A stretch of 64,000 nucleotides of DNA, taken from Xiphophorus maculatus (lineage: Eukaryota > Chordata > Actinopteri > Cyprinodontiformes > Poeciliidae). Positions 12,279 through 57,640 of this stretch are shown piece after piece (the first letter of the stretch is position 1; every line of letters begins with the position of its first letter). Under the pieces are notes generated by a model. That model saw only the letters and a list, made by a program, of their open reading frames with translations, did no database searches and was not told the origin of the DNA. The stretch spans positions 4,713,199 to 4,777,198 of the forward strand of contig NC_036450.1 in the NCBI RefSeq assembly GCF_002775205.1, read 5' to 3'. Both the position numbers and the translations under genes were made by a program.

Positions 12279-14634
12279 CAAAAACAAAGAAGCAGCTGGG
12301 CTGTGTTTCCCCTTCTGATGGAGGACAGTTGATCTGTCCGACACTTTCGCTCGTTGGTGACGGAGTTCAGTGTTAGGACTTTCTCTGCTTCTGTACAGAT
12401 TATAAATAGCAGACAGAAAAACAACAAACATGAAGGTTAAAGGGTGCCACAACTATTTTCTTTTCCAGCTTTTGTACGTGCATGTTTGGTTTCAGCTTCT
12501 GTTTTACTGTAAAGCTTCTCTTTGCCTTCATTTAGTTTCAGGTTTTCATGCTGTATTTAAACTTTCTGGATGTTTTTCTGAGGTGCTTAAAAAAAAACTT
12601 CCCTCCGTCTTTTGGAAGGAGGTGAAGATGAACAACGGCGTGTTGGGGCCGCTGTAGACAGAAAGAAAAATTTACACCAAAACTCTGAAATTTTCTAGAA
12701 AAACCTGGGAATTTCTTAGCTTGAAAAGTTGAAAATTTATAGAAAAAAATAGAAATTTAGATATTTATCTAAGAAATCTTTTGGGGAAAACCCGTGGAAA
12801 TTTCTGACTATCAAAACGTAGAAATATTGTTGAAAAAAACTGAGAAATTTTGAGTTAATCTCATAAATTTTTATAAAAACTGTTTCTAAAGTTGAAAATC
12901 TGCTTGACAAAATTCCTATATTTTGAGATTAATCTCAGAAATTGTCTAGAAAAAAACATTGCAAATTTCTGAGCTTGAAAAGTCACAAATTTGCCAGAAT
13001 AAACCTGATAAATTTTGGGATAAATTAATAAAATTTTCTAGAAAAAAAACTTTGAATTTTCTGACTTTTGAAAAGTAGAAAATTTGCTAGAAAAAAAAGA
13101 GAAATTTTGATTTTAATCTTAAAGATTTACAAACAAACACTTGGAAATTTCTGCGTTTCTAAAGTTGAACATTTGTTAGAAATAACTTCTATATTTTGAG
13201 ATTAATGTCATAATTTCTTTTGAAAGAAACAGTAGAAATTTCTGAGCTTCAAATGTGAAGAAAAATAATAGAAAAAACTTCTAAATTTTAAAATTAATTT
13301 CATAAATTTTCTAGAAGAAAACTTGAACATTTTGAAGCTCAAAAAGTACAAAAATAAATAAATAACTAAATAAATACTTGAAAAAACTTAAAACTGAGTT
13401 TCAAAAGTCGAACATTTTCAACTTTTTAAAAAAGAATTTCCTGTTTTTTTCTTGAAAACTTTTGAACTTGATCTAAAATTATCAGAATTTTTTAGTGGAA
13501 TTAATTTTCTTTCCTTTACATCGGCCCTGATTTGCAGACACCTGTCGATCAGTAGCAGCTTTTATTCCATATCGAATGCTCTGGAAAAAAAGTGACCTTT
13601 GCCAATTATAATATTAATAATAATAATAATAATGTTTGTATGTCCAAACGGTCCAAACAAATCATGGCTCTGCAGAATGTGTCTATGTGAACTCTTCTAC
13701 CTATAAATGTTGCGATTCGACGTTTTTTTCTGTGAGGTTTTCGTTTGCATGTGTGAAGGAAACCAGGAGGAAAAACTTCTTACTTGATTTTTTTAAAAGT
13801 CAGACCTCGAATACTTTGACATTCCGGTTGTTTGAAGGATAAATCATAAAAATGAAACGTTAGTGGGAACTAGGCATGGGTTGGTATTTGCTAATTTAAA
13901 GCTAAAATGTAGAATATGATCTAATTGTCACATATTGAGTATTACAGCCATGGGCAGATCTAGATGGGGGCCAGCAGGGGCCGTGGCCCCTGTACTGAAT
14001 AAACAATATATAATCAGTTTCTTATAATGACATAGAAACTGTGACTAATTGATCTTTGGACCAATTTAATTTCTTCCCTCCACAATTTAACAATAAATTA
14101 AAAATAAAAATGTTTGAGTTTTACCTTCAGCTGTCGTCTGGATCAAAGTTCTGTTCCCTATGGAGCTACATTGGGGCCATAACATTTGTTTGAAAAAATT
14201 TGGAATACATTTTGAAACTAAACAAATGATTTGAAATGGGAAAAAATAAATAATAATTTAGCTGATTATTTTTTTTCGTTTCAAACTTCTGGTCAGGTTT
14301 GGCATGTGGGTGGAGCCTCAGATATGGAATCACGACTGGAAAAAATATTCCCAGCTGTTGTATTCTGGAACTTTGGGAAACGAGAGCGTTTTCAGTCTGT
14401 GATATTTTTCAAAACTAATCACATAAATATAGAATATATATAATTTTTTTGTTGGGCCAACACACCTGAATGAAATGACTTACTGGTTTAGTCTCTTAGA
14501 GAATTTTATGACAAATTTAGGGAATAATTATGCAATTTGGATCACCCACTTTTGAATGATGTACAGAAGATAAGAATCACTGCTTTGTAGTAATTGTGGA
14601 TCAAACAAAATGAGAGAATGAAAGAAATGGGACT

Positions 14635-15370
14635 GAGGACGGAGCCCAGAGGAACTCCGCATGTAATGGAGATTTATACCAGAAATCAATGGGAGTTTTT
14701 AGTTTCCCATTGATTTCTGGTTGGGGGTTAAAATGTCTTATTTTTAAGTATTTAACCTGCCAATCAAGGAAACGTTTAATAACTTTGATATCCAGCTAAT
14801 TTATTGATACATTTTTTTTAGTGTCACCAGAATTGAGGCAAGAACTTTTTCTTTCTCTTCTCAGAGTTGAAACATGTATAAGTAGATAAAAAAAACAACT
14901 TATGGGCCAAAAATGGAGCTCTGAGGAACCCCACATGTAAAGGGAGAAACGGATCTAAAAATATTGGCAGTTTTTAGTTTGAAAACCAGCTGGAGGTGAA
15001 AATGTCTTACTTTTCTTCTTATTTTGTTTCTAACACATTAATTGTTGCATCTTTGTTTTGCACCAACCAGAATCCAGGCAAGAACTTTTTCTCTTGCATC
15101 TCATTTTGATATTTAATTAAAAGTAGCTAAAAAACGAATGGGACTGAGAGTAGACCCCTGAGGAACCCCGCACGTAAGACCAAAAATGGTTGAGTTCTTA
15201 ATTTAAAGTTACTTTAACCAACCAGTGGTTAAAATGTCTGATTTATTTTTTCCTATTGTTTCTGTTAATCCGTAGAAGTATGACTAGCTTAAAAAAACTG
15301 ATGGGCCAAGAATGGAGCCCTGAGGAATCCCAAAGTCGATAGAAAATTATGTCTTTAATATGGGAAAAAA
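14635..15370 (+). repeat. Four degenerate tandem copies of a GAGGAACCCC module
   Basis: The block GGAGC(C/T)C(A/T)GAGGAA(C/T)(C/T)CC(A/G)CATGTAA appears near 14641, 14911, 15147 and 15310, each followed by AATGTCTTA and TTTCTGTT-like text. A fifth copy lies at about 25880. I take these as remnants of a retroelement 3' part; the family is not identified. Confidence 0.5.
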
Positions 15371-16261
15371 AGAGAGTTTCTATAATTGATGTTCTGAGCA
15401 AGAACAGGCTGATCTAACGAGGCATCAAAACACAGTAAACAGTTCAACTCTTTAAACTTTTTTATTAGCCAGCCCATGCCTAGTGGGAACAAATGGATTG
15501 AGAAATCGGCTTTGTTTATGCCTGAATTTTGTTTGTAAGATTTTGTTTTTATACGAGATGATTATGTTTTTCTTGACCTCATTATTGCGCCAACTGATTA
15601 AGTGTTGCTGTGCTGGCCTCACACTCGTCCCTCCACCAGTATTCCCGAACTTTTCCTCCACAATCACTGAATATTTTCAGTCCTGGAAGCTGGATTATCG
15701 TTTTTTTTTTTTATTCCTGGGGTCTTTGATGCTGAATGTCTTTGCACTGTCATTCTTTTGTTCTTGCGCTGCATTTTGCACCTGATGAGTCATAAAAACA
15801 AGCGATGGAGGAAATTCGCAGAGCACCAAGCCGAACCGGAGGGTTGAACCGCTAAACCTGTGAAAACCAAGCGGTACTTTTGTACCGGTAAAAAGCAGAA
15901 GGACGCCGTTTTGAAGTGAAACTGTCCAGCCGAACCGGAGGAATGCACTGCCGATTTTTGCCATGCTTGCTTCTGTTTTTAAATGTTTGTCGCAGCCTTG
16001 TATTAAAGTCTCATGATTGTCGGCCTCGTCACTGTGACTACACATCCACGGCTCCGCAGCAGGCCCAAATTAGCCCCAAGTTTATTTGTACTGATGGTTG
16101 TTTTGGAGTTTTCTGGTTCTGGATGTTTTGTAACCAGATGTTTCTGGTACAGAAAAGCAGCAACCCGCCATGATAGGCAAGGAACACAATGCTTCTTACC
16201 CACTAAATATCTGCTTCTGTTTGACCCCAGACAGCGGTGGACACAACTAACCCAAACGTTG

Positions 16262-16660
16262 CGCTAATCCCAAAGCACTGGTGGTAAACATTGCTTCTGC
16301 TGATGCTAAAGCGCTTTATTAACATGGAATTTAGCAGAAGCTAATGCTAAATTGCTACACCAACAAAAGATTCAGCAGAAGCTAGTGCTAAAGTGCTACA
16401 ACAGCATGTTTAGTAGAAGCCAATATCAAAGCACCACACTAATATAAAATTTAGCAAAAACTTGCACTACACCAAGAAGAAATTAGCGTAAGCTAATGCT
16501 AAAGCGCTGTACCAACAAGGAGTTTAGCATATGGTAATGCTAAAGTGCTACAATAACATAATGCTTAATAGAAGCTAGTGCTACAGCACTACACCCACAA
16601 AACATTTACCAGAGGCTAATGCTAATGCGCTACACCAACATGTTGTTTAGCAAAAGCTGG
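16262..16660. repeat. Degenerate minisatellite, TTAGCAGAAGCTAATGCTAAAGCGCTACACCAACA-like
   Basis: Around six imperfect units of about 55-65 bases contain AAGCTAATGCTAAA followed by GC(G/A)CTACA. They share the GCTAA core with the arrays in ssna1 and ehmt1. Confidence 0.65.
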
Positions 16661-17869
16661 AAATCTAAGTCGATATTATGGCGATATCAAACTTTATTCA
16701 TTTAAAGTTTATAAAACAGCGAGATAAATTAGCGCTTTAGAATTTAAATCAGAGGAAGCTAAGTATGCTAAATGTTTTCAAAGTTAGCTCTGCTACTTGC
16801 ACATTAGCATTTAGTGTGCCCACCACTGCCAATAAATATCCATTAGCACGTCTCCTTATTGTAATCAGGGTCAGCTGGTCCAAATGGAAATCAGAACCAA
16901 AGAAAATATTGGGCCTTTTTATAGCCATTTATCTCAATAAGTCATGAAAATAAAGACAAATAAACTGGAAATCAATGGTTTAGGTTTGTGGGTTTGAAAG
17001 GAAAGAAGGAAGGGACAAAAAGCTTTTGCTTGGATGGTTTTAAAGTGATGCAGTTTATTTACAGGGAATTCAATCATTTCCTCAAATTTCTACTTTTGTC
17101 CTTCATTTGTTGCCTTATTTAACTTATTTCACTGGACTGAAGATGATCAAATGAAAAATCCTTAAAGATTTTTCAGAATGCCTGCAAAACTTCAGATTAA
17201 GACCTTTTGATAATGATTATTAGGAAGCTGATTATGTAGAATAGAAATGTTAAAATTTTAAGTCTTTTCAACTTTAAAACAAATTCAATAGGGTTTATAA
17301 TTATGAGGTACAAATCTCTGCAGAATGGCTTTATTGATTTAAATTCTAAATAATTCTGAATATTAAGTTACCTTGAAGGTACATTGGTTTATTTAGGGAT
17401 ATTTGAGTAAAAGTAGGGTGAATACAAATGCACACCACACTTTTCAGATATATTTTTCTTCTGTTTCATAATGTACTACTCTATGCAGTTAAACTGAACT
17501 TTGAGTAAAAGCGGTGATATTTATGTTTTAAACCTTCAGAAGTCATTTAATTATTAAAATGCACAATTCTAGTAGTTTTAGCATCAAAACTGTGAAATTA
17601 TTTGGCAAATCACAGTAAATTAATCCTTCTAATCATTTGGGATGATTTAAATTTTTAATAAGATAATTGGTTGTGGTTGATTTTATTTAGAGGCATCGGA
17701 GTAAAGTTCGCTGAATGCCAGTGTATTTCAGTGGGAATTTATGTGACAAACCAACACAGATAGTGAGTGTATAGTTGTGAAGTTAAATCTGATAAGTGTG
17801 GTGGGCATTTGCAGTAAATCCAACTTACTTTCTTACCTCAAAATGAAATGTTATTTGCACTAAAAGTAA

Positions 17870-18500
17870 AGCACTAATAATAAACATTAGTTCCACTAAT
17901 GCTAAAGAACTGAATTCAGCCATGTTGTTACCAAACGTGTGTTAGTTGCACAACATGTTAGGGAAGCTAAGTGTGCTAAAGGTTTTCATGTTGCAAAAAC
18001 AACATAGGAAAAATTACCTTTGCTACTAGCATATTAGCTTAAGTGTGTCCAGATGTCAGACTTTATTCAACTGAAAGTTTACAACATTAGCACTTCAGGA
18101 TTCATCCAAATTTATTTCGGAGAAACTAAAAGCGCTAAAGGTTAGCAAAAACACTTAAACCAGAAAACAAAGTTAGCTCTGCTGTTAGCAGATTAGCTCA
18201 AGTGTCTCCGGCACTGCAGATGTCAAGCTTTATTCGAGCAAAAGTTTACAAAACGTTCAAGGAAATTAGCGATTTGGAATTCATCTGCATGAATATTAAT
18301 AAAGGGAAGATAAGATGTTAGCAGAACCCAAAAATTAGCTCAAGTGTGTTCAGGACTGAAATGTCTAATTTTATTCAACTGAAAGTTTACAAAGCAGCAC
18401 TTTAGTATTTATTTACCTGAATAAATATTAGGAGGAGCTAAGAGCGCTAGAGGTTAGCTTAGAGAAGCTAAACCGAAAATTAGCTTTCCTATTAGCGCCT
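17870..18500. repeat. Diffuse TTAGCTCAAGTGTGTCC repeat region
   Basis: Four or five poorly conserved units contain ATTAGCTCAAGTGT, TTTATTCAACTGAAAGTTTACA and GAAGCTAAG. It may be an old extension of the preceding GCTAA-rich repeats. Confidence 0.45.
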
Positions 18501-18584
18501 TAGCGGACGTGTTCTCACTTTTGCTAAAATCCAGGTTGTAAAGGTGTGAAAGTTCAAGGGTCATGATTTTTTGTTTTAATTTAG

Positions 18585-18772
18585 CTGCTGTGGAGGCGTG
18601 GCTCATGTTGATGATCCATCCAGATCTTCCTGCTCTCCGTCTGAAACCAAACGCCTCACTTCCTGGTTCATCCTTTATTCACTTCCTGTCTGTAACTCTC
18701 CATTTGCTTACTGTAAGCTGAAAAAACAACAAAAAGATGTTGTACTTGTATAATAAAAGCTGAATAAATAAA
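18585..18772 (+). other. Possible noncoding terminal exon on the plus strand
   Basis: A TTGTTTTAATTTAG acceptor-like sequence is followed by about 190 bases of balanced, non-repetitive sequence, then three AATAAA hexamers at 18752-18757, 18763-18768 and 18767-18772. It could be the distal 3' end of tprn or of a noncoding RNA. No coding potential is seen. The plus-strand signals are about 65 bases from the ssna1 poly(A) signal on the opposite strand. Confidence 0.3.
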
Positions 18773-18835
18773 CAACCTGAACTAAAAGATGTGCTGTGAA
18801 TGACTGACTGAAGATGTACGACTAAAAGTCAAACA

Positions 18836-18841
18836 TTTATT
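18836..18841 (-). terminator. ssna1: ssna1 poly(A) signal
   Basis: AATAAA on the minus strand, 110 bases after the ssna1 stop codon. Confidence 0.65.
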
Positions 18842-18950
18842 GCTTTAAAAGGAGAAAAAAACACAAATATATTATTAAAATGAACACAGAAAAGTGGGTT
18901 TAAAAGTGCAAAATCAGAGTCCAGCAGAGTACAGAGCGTTTTTCTTGGTG

Positions 18951-19037
18951 CTAGTTTTTCCACTGCTCTGGGGATTTGTTGAGGTTTCCTGCTTCCTGTT
19001 TCAGGACACTCAGTAGAGACTGGGAACTCTCCAGGAT
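18951..19037 (-). CDS. ssna1: ssna1 exon 3 (terminal)
   Basis: Acceptor CTCCTCTACAG; 28 codons beginning [10 protein letters not shown] and ending QWKN then TAG. Confidence 0.95.
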   Translation of the reverse strand: MLESSQSLLSVLKQEAGNLNKSPEQWKN

Positions 19038-22000
19038 CTGTAGAGGAGAAACAACGAAAGCAGGTTAAATAAAAACAGAACATTTCCTCACATCATTTAT
19101 TCCAATGTTTCTGTTCATTCAAGGGATTTTTGGTAGAAAAATGAAGAAAACTCAATTTATGTTTCTGTTAAAAAAAGGTCGCTGCTAAAGAAGCTGCGCA
19201 GAGTTCTATATCCAAGCATGTAAGTGGAAAGTTAAGTGGAAGGAAAACTGTAAGAATTAAAGGGTAATTTTGATTCATAATTGCATTTTCTAATTATTTT
19301 GAAAATACATTTTCTGTCTGTTGTAATACCCATTTTGAATCCTACACCATGTGTTTGGGTGTTTAAAAGAAAAATTTAGTGGTAGAAGAAGCGTTAATAG
19401 AATATTTATTATAGAGAATTATAATTTAAATTTTACATCTTGTGCAGTCAGCTTCATTATCAAAAAATATTTAAGCATATGAGTAGAAAGAAATCAGATT
19501 TATACTTAATTTATGATAGTTTTCTCAATAACTAAGTTCATTTACTGCATATATTCTTAATAAATCTTATATTTACTGTTTTGGCATTTATTTTAAAAGC
19601 TTTTTAAGAAAAAAGAACTTCTTTAGACAAAATTCAGCCATCTTTTCTTCCTGGATCATCTAACTTCCCTTTAACGCACCAGGAGCTGAGTGGCATTCAT
19701 CATCTGTTGCCAGGGCGATAAAACTCAGTGTCTAATCTTAAATATTTATTGTGTTGCTTGTTTTTGCTAGAAGGAGATCATTAACCAGAGCCTCGTGGCT
19801 TCCTGGTCTTCCTGATGTTTTCCCAGTCAGACCAGTTCAGGAGTTTCTGTTTTCAGAAATTAGCCAGAGGACAAAGGGAGTTCAGCAATAACAAGTCGGA
19901 TAAGAATTAATTTAAGGCTTTATAAGGTTGTGGAAACTCTGGTTGAGGTTTTTCTCATAGAAAGTTTTCATAAAAAGAGAAAAAACTTAAAAACTTATTT
20001 TCCCCACTGGTATTAGTTTGGTCATGTTTCCATTGCAAATGTACACAAAAGTTTGTAAAAAAAAAAAACAAAACAACAAACACAATTTTGCAATTAAAAT
20101 AAAAAACCAACAGACATGTAATCAATATCAATAGATAATACATCTGATAAAATATTTAATATTCAATATTTGGAATATTCTATATTAAAGTTGGTGGAAT
20201 CAACTGACTCACTCACTGTCTGGTTGCCTAGCAACAACCTTCTGGGTAAGAAGTAGTTTCAAGTCCCCACCCGCCCTCCCCAATTGTGGTTGCCTAGCAA
20301 CGACCTGCTAAGTAACTGACGCAGAAGCAGTTTCAAGTTTCCTCACTGCAACTAAAAACTGCTTAAACAAATGCAACAAAAAAAAAAAACAGCTTGTGGA
20401 GGAAACTGGATAAAGCAGCCGGCAGTTTGGTAATATTCCAGATATTTAAAACAAAAAACTAATCAATAATTATCGAAATCAAGTATCGATGCCAACTGAC
20501 ATAAAATTCTTGAATTGTGATATCCGTAGCCCTACACGAATTTGCAGTTTTTGAAACAAAAACTCTCCCGTACTGTTTGTAACAACTACCTGCAATAAGA
20601 CCCTCAATGATGCTAAGCTAACATGAATACCTTGGCGTCAAGATGCTAAGCTAACATGAATACCTTGGTGTCATAATGCTAAACTAACATAAATACCTTG
20701 GCGTCAAGATGCTAAGCTAACATGAATACCTTGGTGTCATAATGCTAAACTAACATGAATACAGTGGCGTCATGATGCTAAGCTAACATGAATACAGTGG
20801 CGTCATAATGCTAAACTAACATGAATACCTTGGCATTATATTATTAAGCTAACATGAATACCTTGGTGTCATGATGCTAAGCTAACATGAATACCGTGGC
20901 GTCATGATGCTAAGCTAACATGAATACAGTGGCGTCATGATGCTAAGCTAACATGAATACCTTGGCGTATGCAGCCTCCGTCTCTGCGATGGTGCGGTCC
21001 AGGTTGGCCCTGGTGGTCAGTCTATGCGCCATGCTCTCGTTGACCCGGCTTAGCTTCTCGGAGAGAACCCGGATGTCGTGCTGGAGTCGCTCCTTCTCGT
21101 TTTCCTCCAGCCGGATCTGGCGGTTCAGCTCGTCCCGCTTCGAGCACAGGTCCTCGATACCTGACGAGACAGAAGAGAAGGCCGTTCTTAAAAGAACCGT
21201 CGAAAAATGACCTGCTAGGATACTTTGATGAGAGGAGGTGTTTTAAAGGTTTGCTGCTAGCATATTGGTTTAAAACAAAATTATATGAAAATAAGTTGTA
21301 TTGATACAAGAAAAAAAGGTGTGATAACATGAGAACAAACTCATATTACCAGAATAAAGTCATAAAGCAAGAAAAATAATCATCTCGTAATAATAAGAGA
21401 AAAAAATGTTTGACAGTAACTCAAGATAATATCAGAATAAAGTTGTAAAAATACAAGAAAAAAGTTGCAACAATTCCAGAATAAAGTCAAGATAAAACGA
21501 GAATAAAGTTGTATGACAAAAGTCAGAATATTTTGAGAAAAAAAGTGATAATAAGGAGAAGTTACAAAACCTTACAGTTGTACGACAGCAACTTGTCACA
21601 ATACGAGCAAAAAGTTTTAAAATCAAAACAATATAACAAACATTTTTTAATAATAATACTCCATCAGCAATGAGAGCTGATCAAGAAAAAAAATCGGCCG
21701 ATTCCGATCCAACTGATCGGTGCAACTCTAGGTTGTCGCGAAAGATTGATGGTTTTATCATTACTGCAAATAAAATTTAAACTTCCTTTCACGTTTTTAT
21801 GACACAGGTTTTGTTCACCACAACCTTTAACATGAAAAAGGAGCTATATTTAAAACTTCAGCCTAAAAATAATCTCAGACGAACCGTCCTCAGACTGCAA
21901 GACCTTAAACAGATTATGTGAGGCACGGAGGATTTCATCCTGGCTTTTCTACCTCACAGATGAGGATGGATGTTTCAGAAAAGTGAATAAAAGTTACAGT

Positions 22001-22357
22001 TAAATTAAATCTACATCAACGTACAGTGCAGAGAGTTAGAAGCTGGTTTTAACTTTATATCCCAACCTGTGAGCGTTAATCAGACTCCACTGTGCTGTTA
22101 ACAGGTTTACACCCAATTTAAATCTTTGTTTTTACAACTAAAGTCGTTAAAGAGTTATTTTATAAAAGTACGCCCTGTTAAAACTGGTCATTTTGCTGTT
22201 ACGCGGTTTACGGGGAGCAGATTTTGAACCGAAACAACATGACGACCCGCTTTAAAACCAGAAAACGTCCATTCAGGCGGTTAACGTGTGAAAGCAGCGA
22301 CTTACATTTCACAAGCTCGTTGTTGTAGGTCTGAAGAGCCGCGGCTTGTTGGGCCAT
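18951..22357 (-). CDS. ssna1: SSNA1 (NA14), microtubule and cilium-base coiled-coil protein
   Basis: Exons 22306-22357, 20961-21160 and 18951-19037 (read on the minus strand) join in phase to encode 112 residues, against 119 in human. Blocks matching human SSNA1 are [12 protein letters not shown] near the start, then [10 protein letters not shown] and [14 protein letters not shown]. Most of residues 15-85 is heptad-like coiled coil ([19 protein letters not shown]). SSNA1 self-assembles into fibrils along microtubules, promotes branching, binds spastin and sits at centrosomes and basal bodies. The start is the only ATG before the conserved N-terminus. The C-terminal tail is shorter than in human (ends SPEQWKN). 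The intron 2 donor lies inside a minisatellite. Confidence 0.96.
19038..20960 (-). other. ssna1: ssna1 intron 2
   Basis: 1.9 kb with no coding signal. It contains a dispersed repeat at about 20100-20540 and, against the donor, the 33-bp minisatellite. Confidence 0.9.
20100..20540. mobile_element. Dispersed repeat, also present at 29580-30020
   Basis: The ordered blocks CAACTGACTCACTCACT, GGTTGCCTAGCAACAACCT, GTTTCAAG, AACAAAAAACTAATCAATAATTATC and a trailing GCCCTA are shared with the region at 29.7-30.0 kb. GGTTGCCTAGCAAC is itself an X-box-like palindrome and is present twice here (about 20221 and 20288). Family not identified. Confidence 0.5.
20608..20970. repeat. 33-bp minisatellite, 11 copies, overlapping the end of ssna1 exon 2
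   Basis: The unit, read on the plus strand, begins TGATGCTAAGCTAACATG and ends AATACCTTGGCGTCA. Eleven head-to-tail copies vary at a few positions (CTTGG, CAGTGG or CCGTGG; GCGTCA or GTGTCA). The last copy runs 10 bases into exon 2, so the true splice donor (CGCCAAG|GTATTC on the minus strand) is part of the repeat unit. Confidence 0.95.
20961..21160 (-). CDS. ssna1: ssna1 exon 2
   Basis: Completes the split Cys codon and encodes [14 protein letters not shown] through EAAYAK, the main coiled coil. Acceptor CTCGTCAG; donor GTATTC, which is intermediate in strength. Confidence 0.96.
21161..22305 (-). other. ssna1: ssna1 intron 1
   Basis: 1.1 kb without coding signal. About 21330-21640 is a degenerate array of GAATAAAGT(C/T)GTAA(C/A)A motifs, the same motif class as 57630-58080 and 63540-63640. 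Confidence 0.9.
22306..22357 (-). CDS. ssna1: ssna1 exon 1 (coding part)
   Basis: ATG followed by [16 protein letters not shown] and one base of a Cys codon; donor GTAAGT. The human counterpart starts MTQQGAALQNYNNELVK. Confidence 0.95.
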
Positions 22358-23842
22358 GGTGGCTTTTAGCGAGATTCCCGCCGCTACGTTCAGTTAAACT
22401 GATTGTTTTTAACGTTTAACTGCAGCTGACTGCATGTAAAACAGCAAACAGAGGCGGTTTAAACGTGAAAAGTCAACTGAAGCGCTCCTGCATGGCGGGT
22501 GATCCTGTACTACTTCTTCTTCTCTGGTAATGGCGGTTAGCAAGGAACGTTCTGGTGCATTAGCGCCACCGTCTGGAATGGAATGTTTAACTTGATATAT
22601 ATATTTACTATTATAAACAAGATTCCTCCTACAATATTCCTAGTTAATAAAATGAGCAGAGGTGAACAGTAACCAAATGTATTTACTTAGTTACATTTAC
22701 TAGGGTAATTATTTGAAAAATAACTTTTAGGAGTAGTTTTACCCCTCCGTACCGATTACCTTAACTATTATTATTATTATGAGGTGTCGCTGCTCTTGCT
22801 TGAGTAAAATTTCTGGATACTACGAGTAACTTCATTGAATGAACGACAATCTTTTCAACACAATCGAATATAATATAGACACACCTACAATTTATGTTAA
22901 AGTGAGACCTCTTGTTTATAGACAAGCTATGTTCTTCTATCAGAAGCGTTTGAAAAGTCAAATAAATCATAATAAATACAATAAACACCTGAATATTGTT
23001 AACGGATGTATCCCAATATCAACTTTAAATGTTAGTTTCATAGACTTTAGTTTTTTAACAATTTTTATTTGTTCTTAGTTTCAAGTTTTACTGGTTTCCA
23101 TTGGCTACTAATTCCCATATGGAGAAAGCAAAATAAACTTTTTGATGGCTGTTGCTACTAAGTTTTGACACTTCATTTTAGCATTTGAAATATTAGAATT
23201 TGCAGTTTATGTTTTCCTCTGTCTGATGTTGAGAGGCATAGTAGCTAAAAAGTATACTGGAGAAAGAGTAGCACTACTTCAACATATTTTTATTCAAGTA
23301 AAAGTAAAACGTAGCCATCAAAGAAGTGACTCAAATTATCAATCATTTAGTATTTAAAAGTTACATAATCGGACAGATCAAAAATATATAAGTGGAAATT
23401 TTGGTATTTTAAGGATCAAAATGACAATAATTCAAATAAGTAACAAAAAATAGCAAAATCAGAGAAAAACAAAGTTTCCAAATCAGTTTCTCTCAATAAA
23501 AGAACTTATGGAACTTCAACAAAAACTGAAAATGTGTGAATTTTTGGTCAAAACATGTTTGATTTTCATTCAGTGGGTGAAAAAATCCATAAAATTAACT
23601 CAAGTAAGAGTAGAAATACTTCACAATGAAATTACTCAAGTAAAAGTAGAAAGTACAGCATAGTAAAAATACTCCATTACTCTAGTAAATGTACCTGAGT
23701 ACAGGTAACAAGTTACTGTTTATTTCTGACTAATGAAAGACATCATTGCTGTTTGATGTGTCTCATCTAAGGTGTGGTGTCGCTGATTGCGAATCAATAA
23801 ACGTGACGTCACCGGTGTGGGCGGAGCCAACGTCCAGGCACC
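22358..23842. promoter_or_regulatory. Head-to-head interval between ssna1 and ehmt1
   Basis: About 1.5 kb separates the two start codons. The ssna1-proximal 200 bases and the ehmt1-proximal 80 bases hold the probable core promoters. Nearly everything between is a dispersed element (22650-23725), so the two promoters may once have been closer. Confidence 0.6.
22650..23725. mobile_element. MITE-like element with GAGTTACTTTTACTT-type ends
   Basis: The left end (GTGAACAGTAACCAAATGTATTTACTTAGTTACATTTACT) resembles the inverted right end (AAATGTACCTGAGTACAGGTAACAAGTTACTGTT). Internal text ACTCAAGTAAAAGTAGAAAGTAC is typical of a very common teleost MITE. No transposase frame is seen. Confidence 0.6.
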
Positions 23843-57247
<33,405 letters not shown>

Positions 57248-57640
57248 AGGCCGCTCCGGGCGTCTCTGAGCGAATCGTACTGTATCTCCGCCTCCCGCCG
57301 TTACCAGGGACCGTTCTTCTACAAACTGAAAAACTTTGAGCTCCAGATGCACAAACCGAACCCTGGACCCGATTCTCGACTTCATCATGTGTCGTGTGGA
57401 AACGAAGAGGGACAAAAAAAAAAAAACACTCTGTGTTGCAACAGAACGTTTGCTGGAAGGAAAAACTGTACTTTTGTTTTTTTTTTGTTTTAATAAGCAG
57501 AATTATTGTGAATGAGAAATCTGGGAACTCTTTCTGTTTTGTTCTGTTTTTTTTCAGGTGCGACAACCATGAAATATGACGGAGTATTAAGGCCACGAAA
57601 AGAAAATAAATAAATGAATAAAATTACAAAAATAAAGTCT
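57248..57640 (+). terminator. ehmt1: ehmt1 3' UTR and poly(A) signals
   Basis: Non-coding, with AATAAA at 57605-57610 and several overlapping hexamers to 57636. Confidence 0.65.

Larger units (their letters stand above)
12300..18584. other. Intergenic region between tprn and ssna1
   Basis: No supportable coding exon. At 12690-13480 there is a degenerate array of GAAATTT...CTAGAAAAA motifs. At 14635-15370 there are four spaced copies of a GAGGAACCCC module, and at 16262-16660 and 17870-18500 low-grade repeats rich in GCTAA. The motif GCCGAACCGGAGG occurs twice (about 15819 and 15930), and a fragment ACACTTTTCAGAT recurs at 10359 and 17435. Confidence 0.6.

Noticed and set aside
12018..12452. 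Minus-strand frames of 131 and 144 codons over the tprn 3' end
   Set aside because: Created by the 15-bp tandem repeat (repeated QEPLQ or RSLCS) and antisense to the tprn terminal exon.
15483..16267. Cluster of overlapping 66-116-codon frames on both strands
   Set aside because: All overlap in different frames with no conserved block; the GCCGAACCGGAGG repeats are noted but explain no gene.
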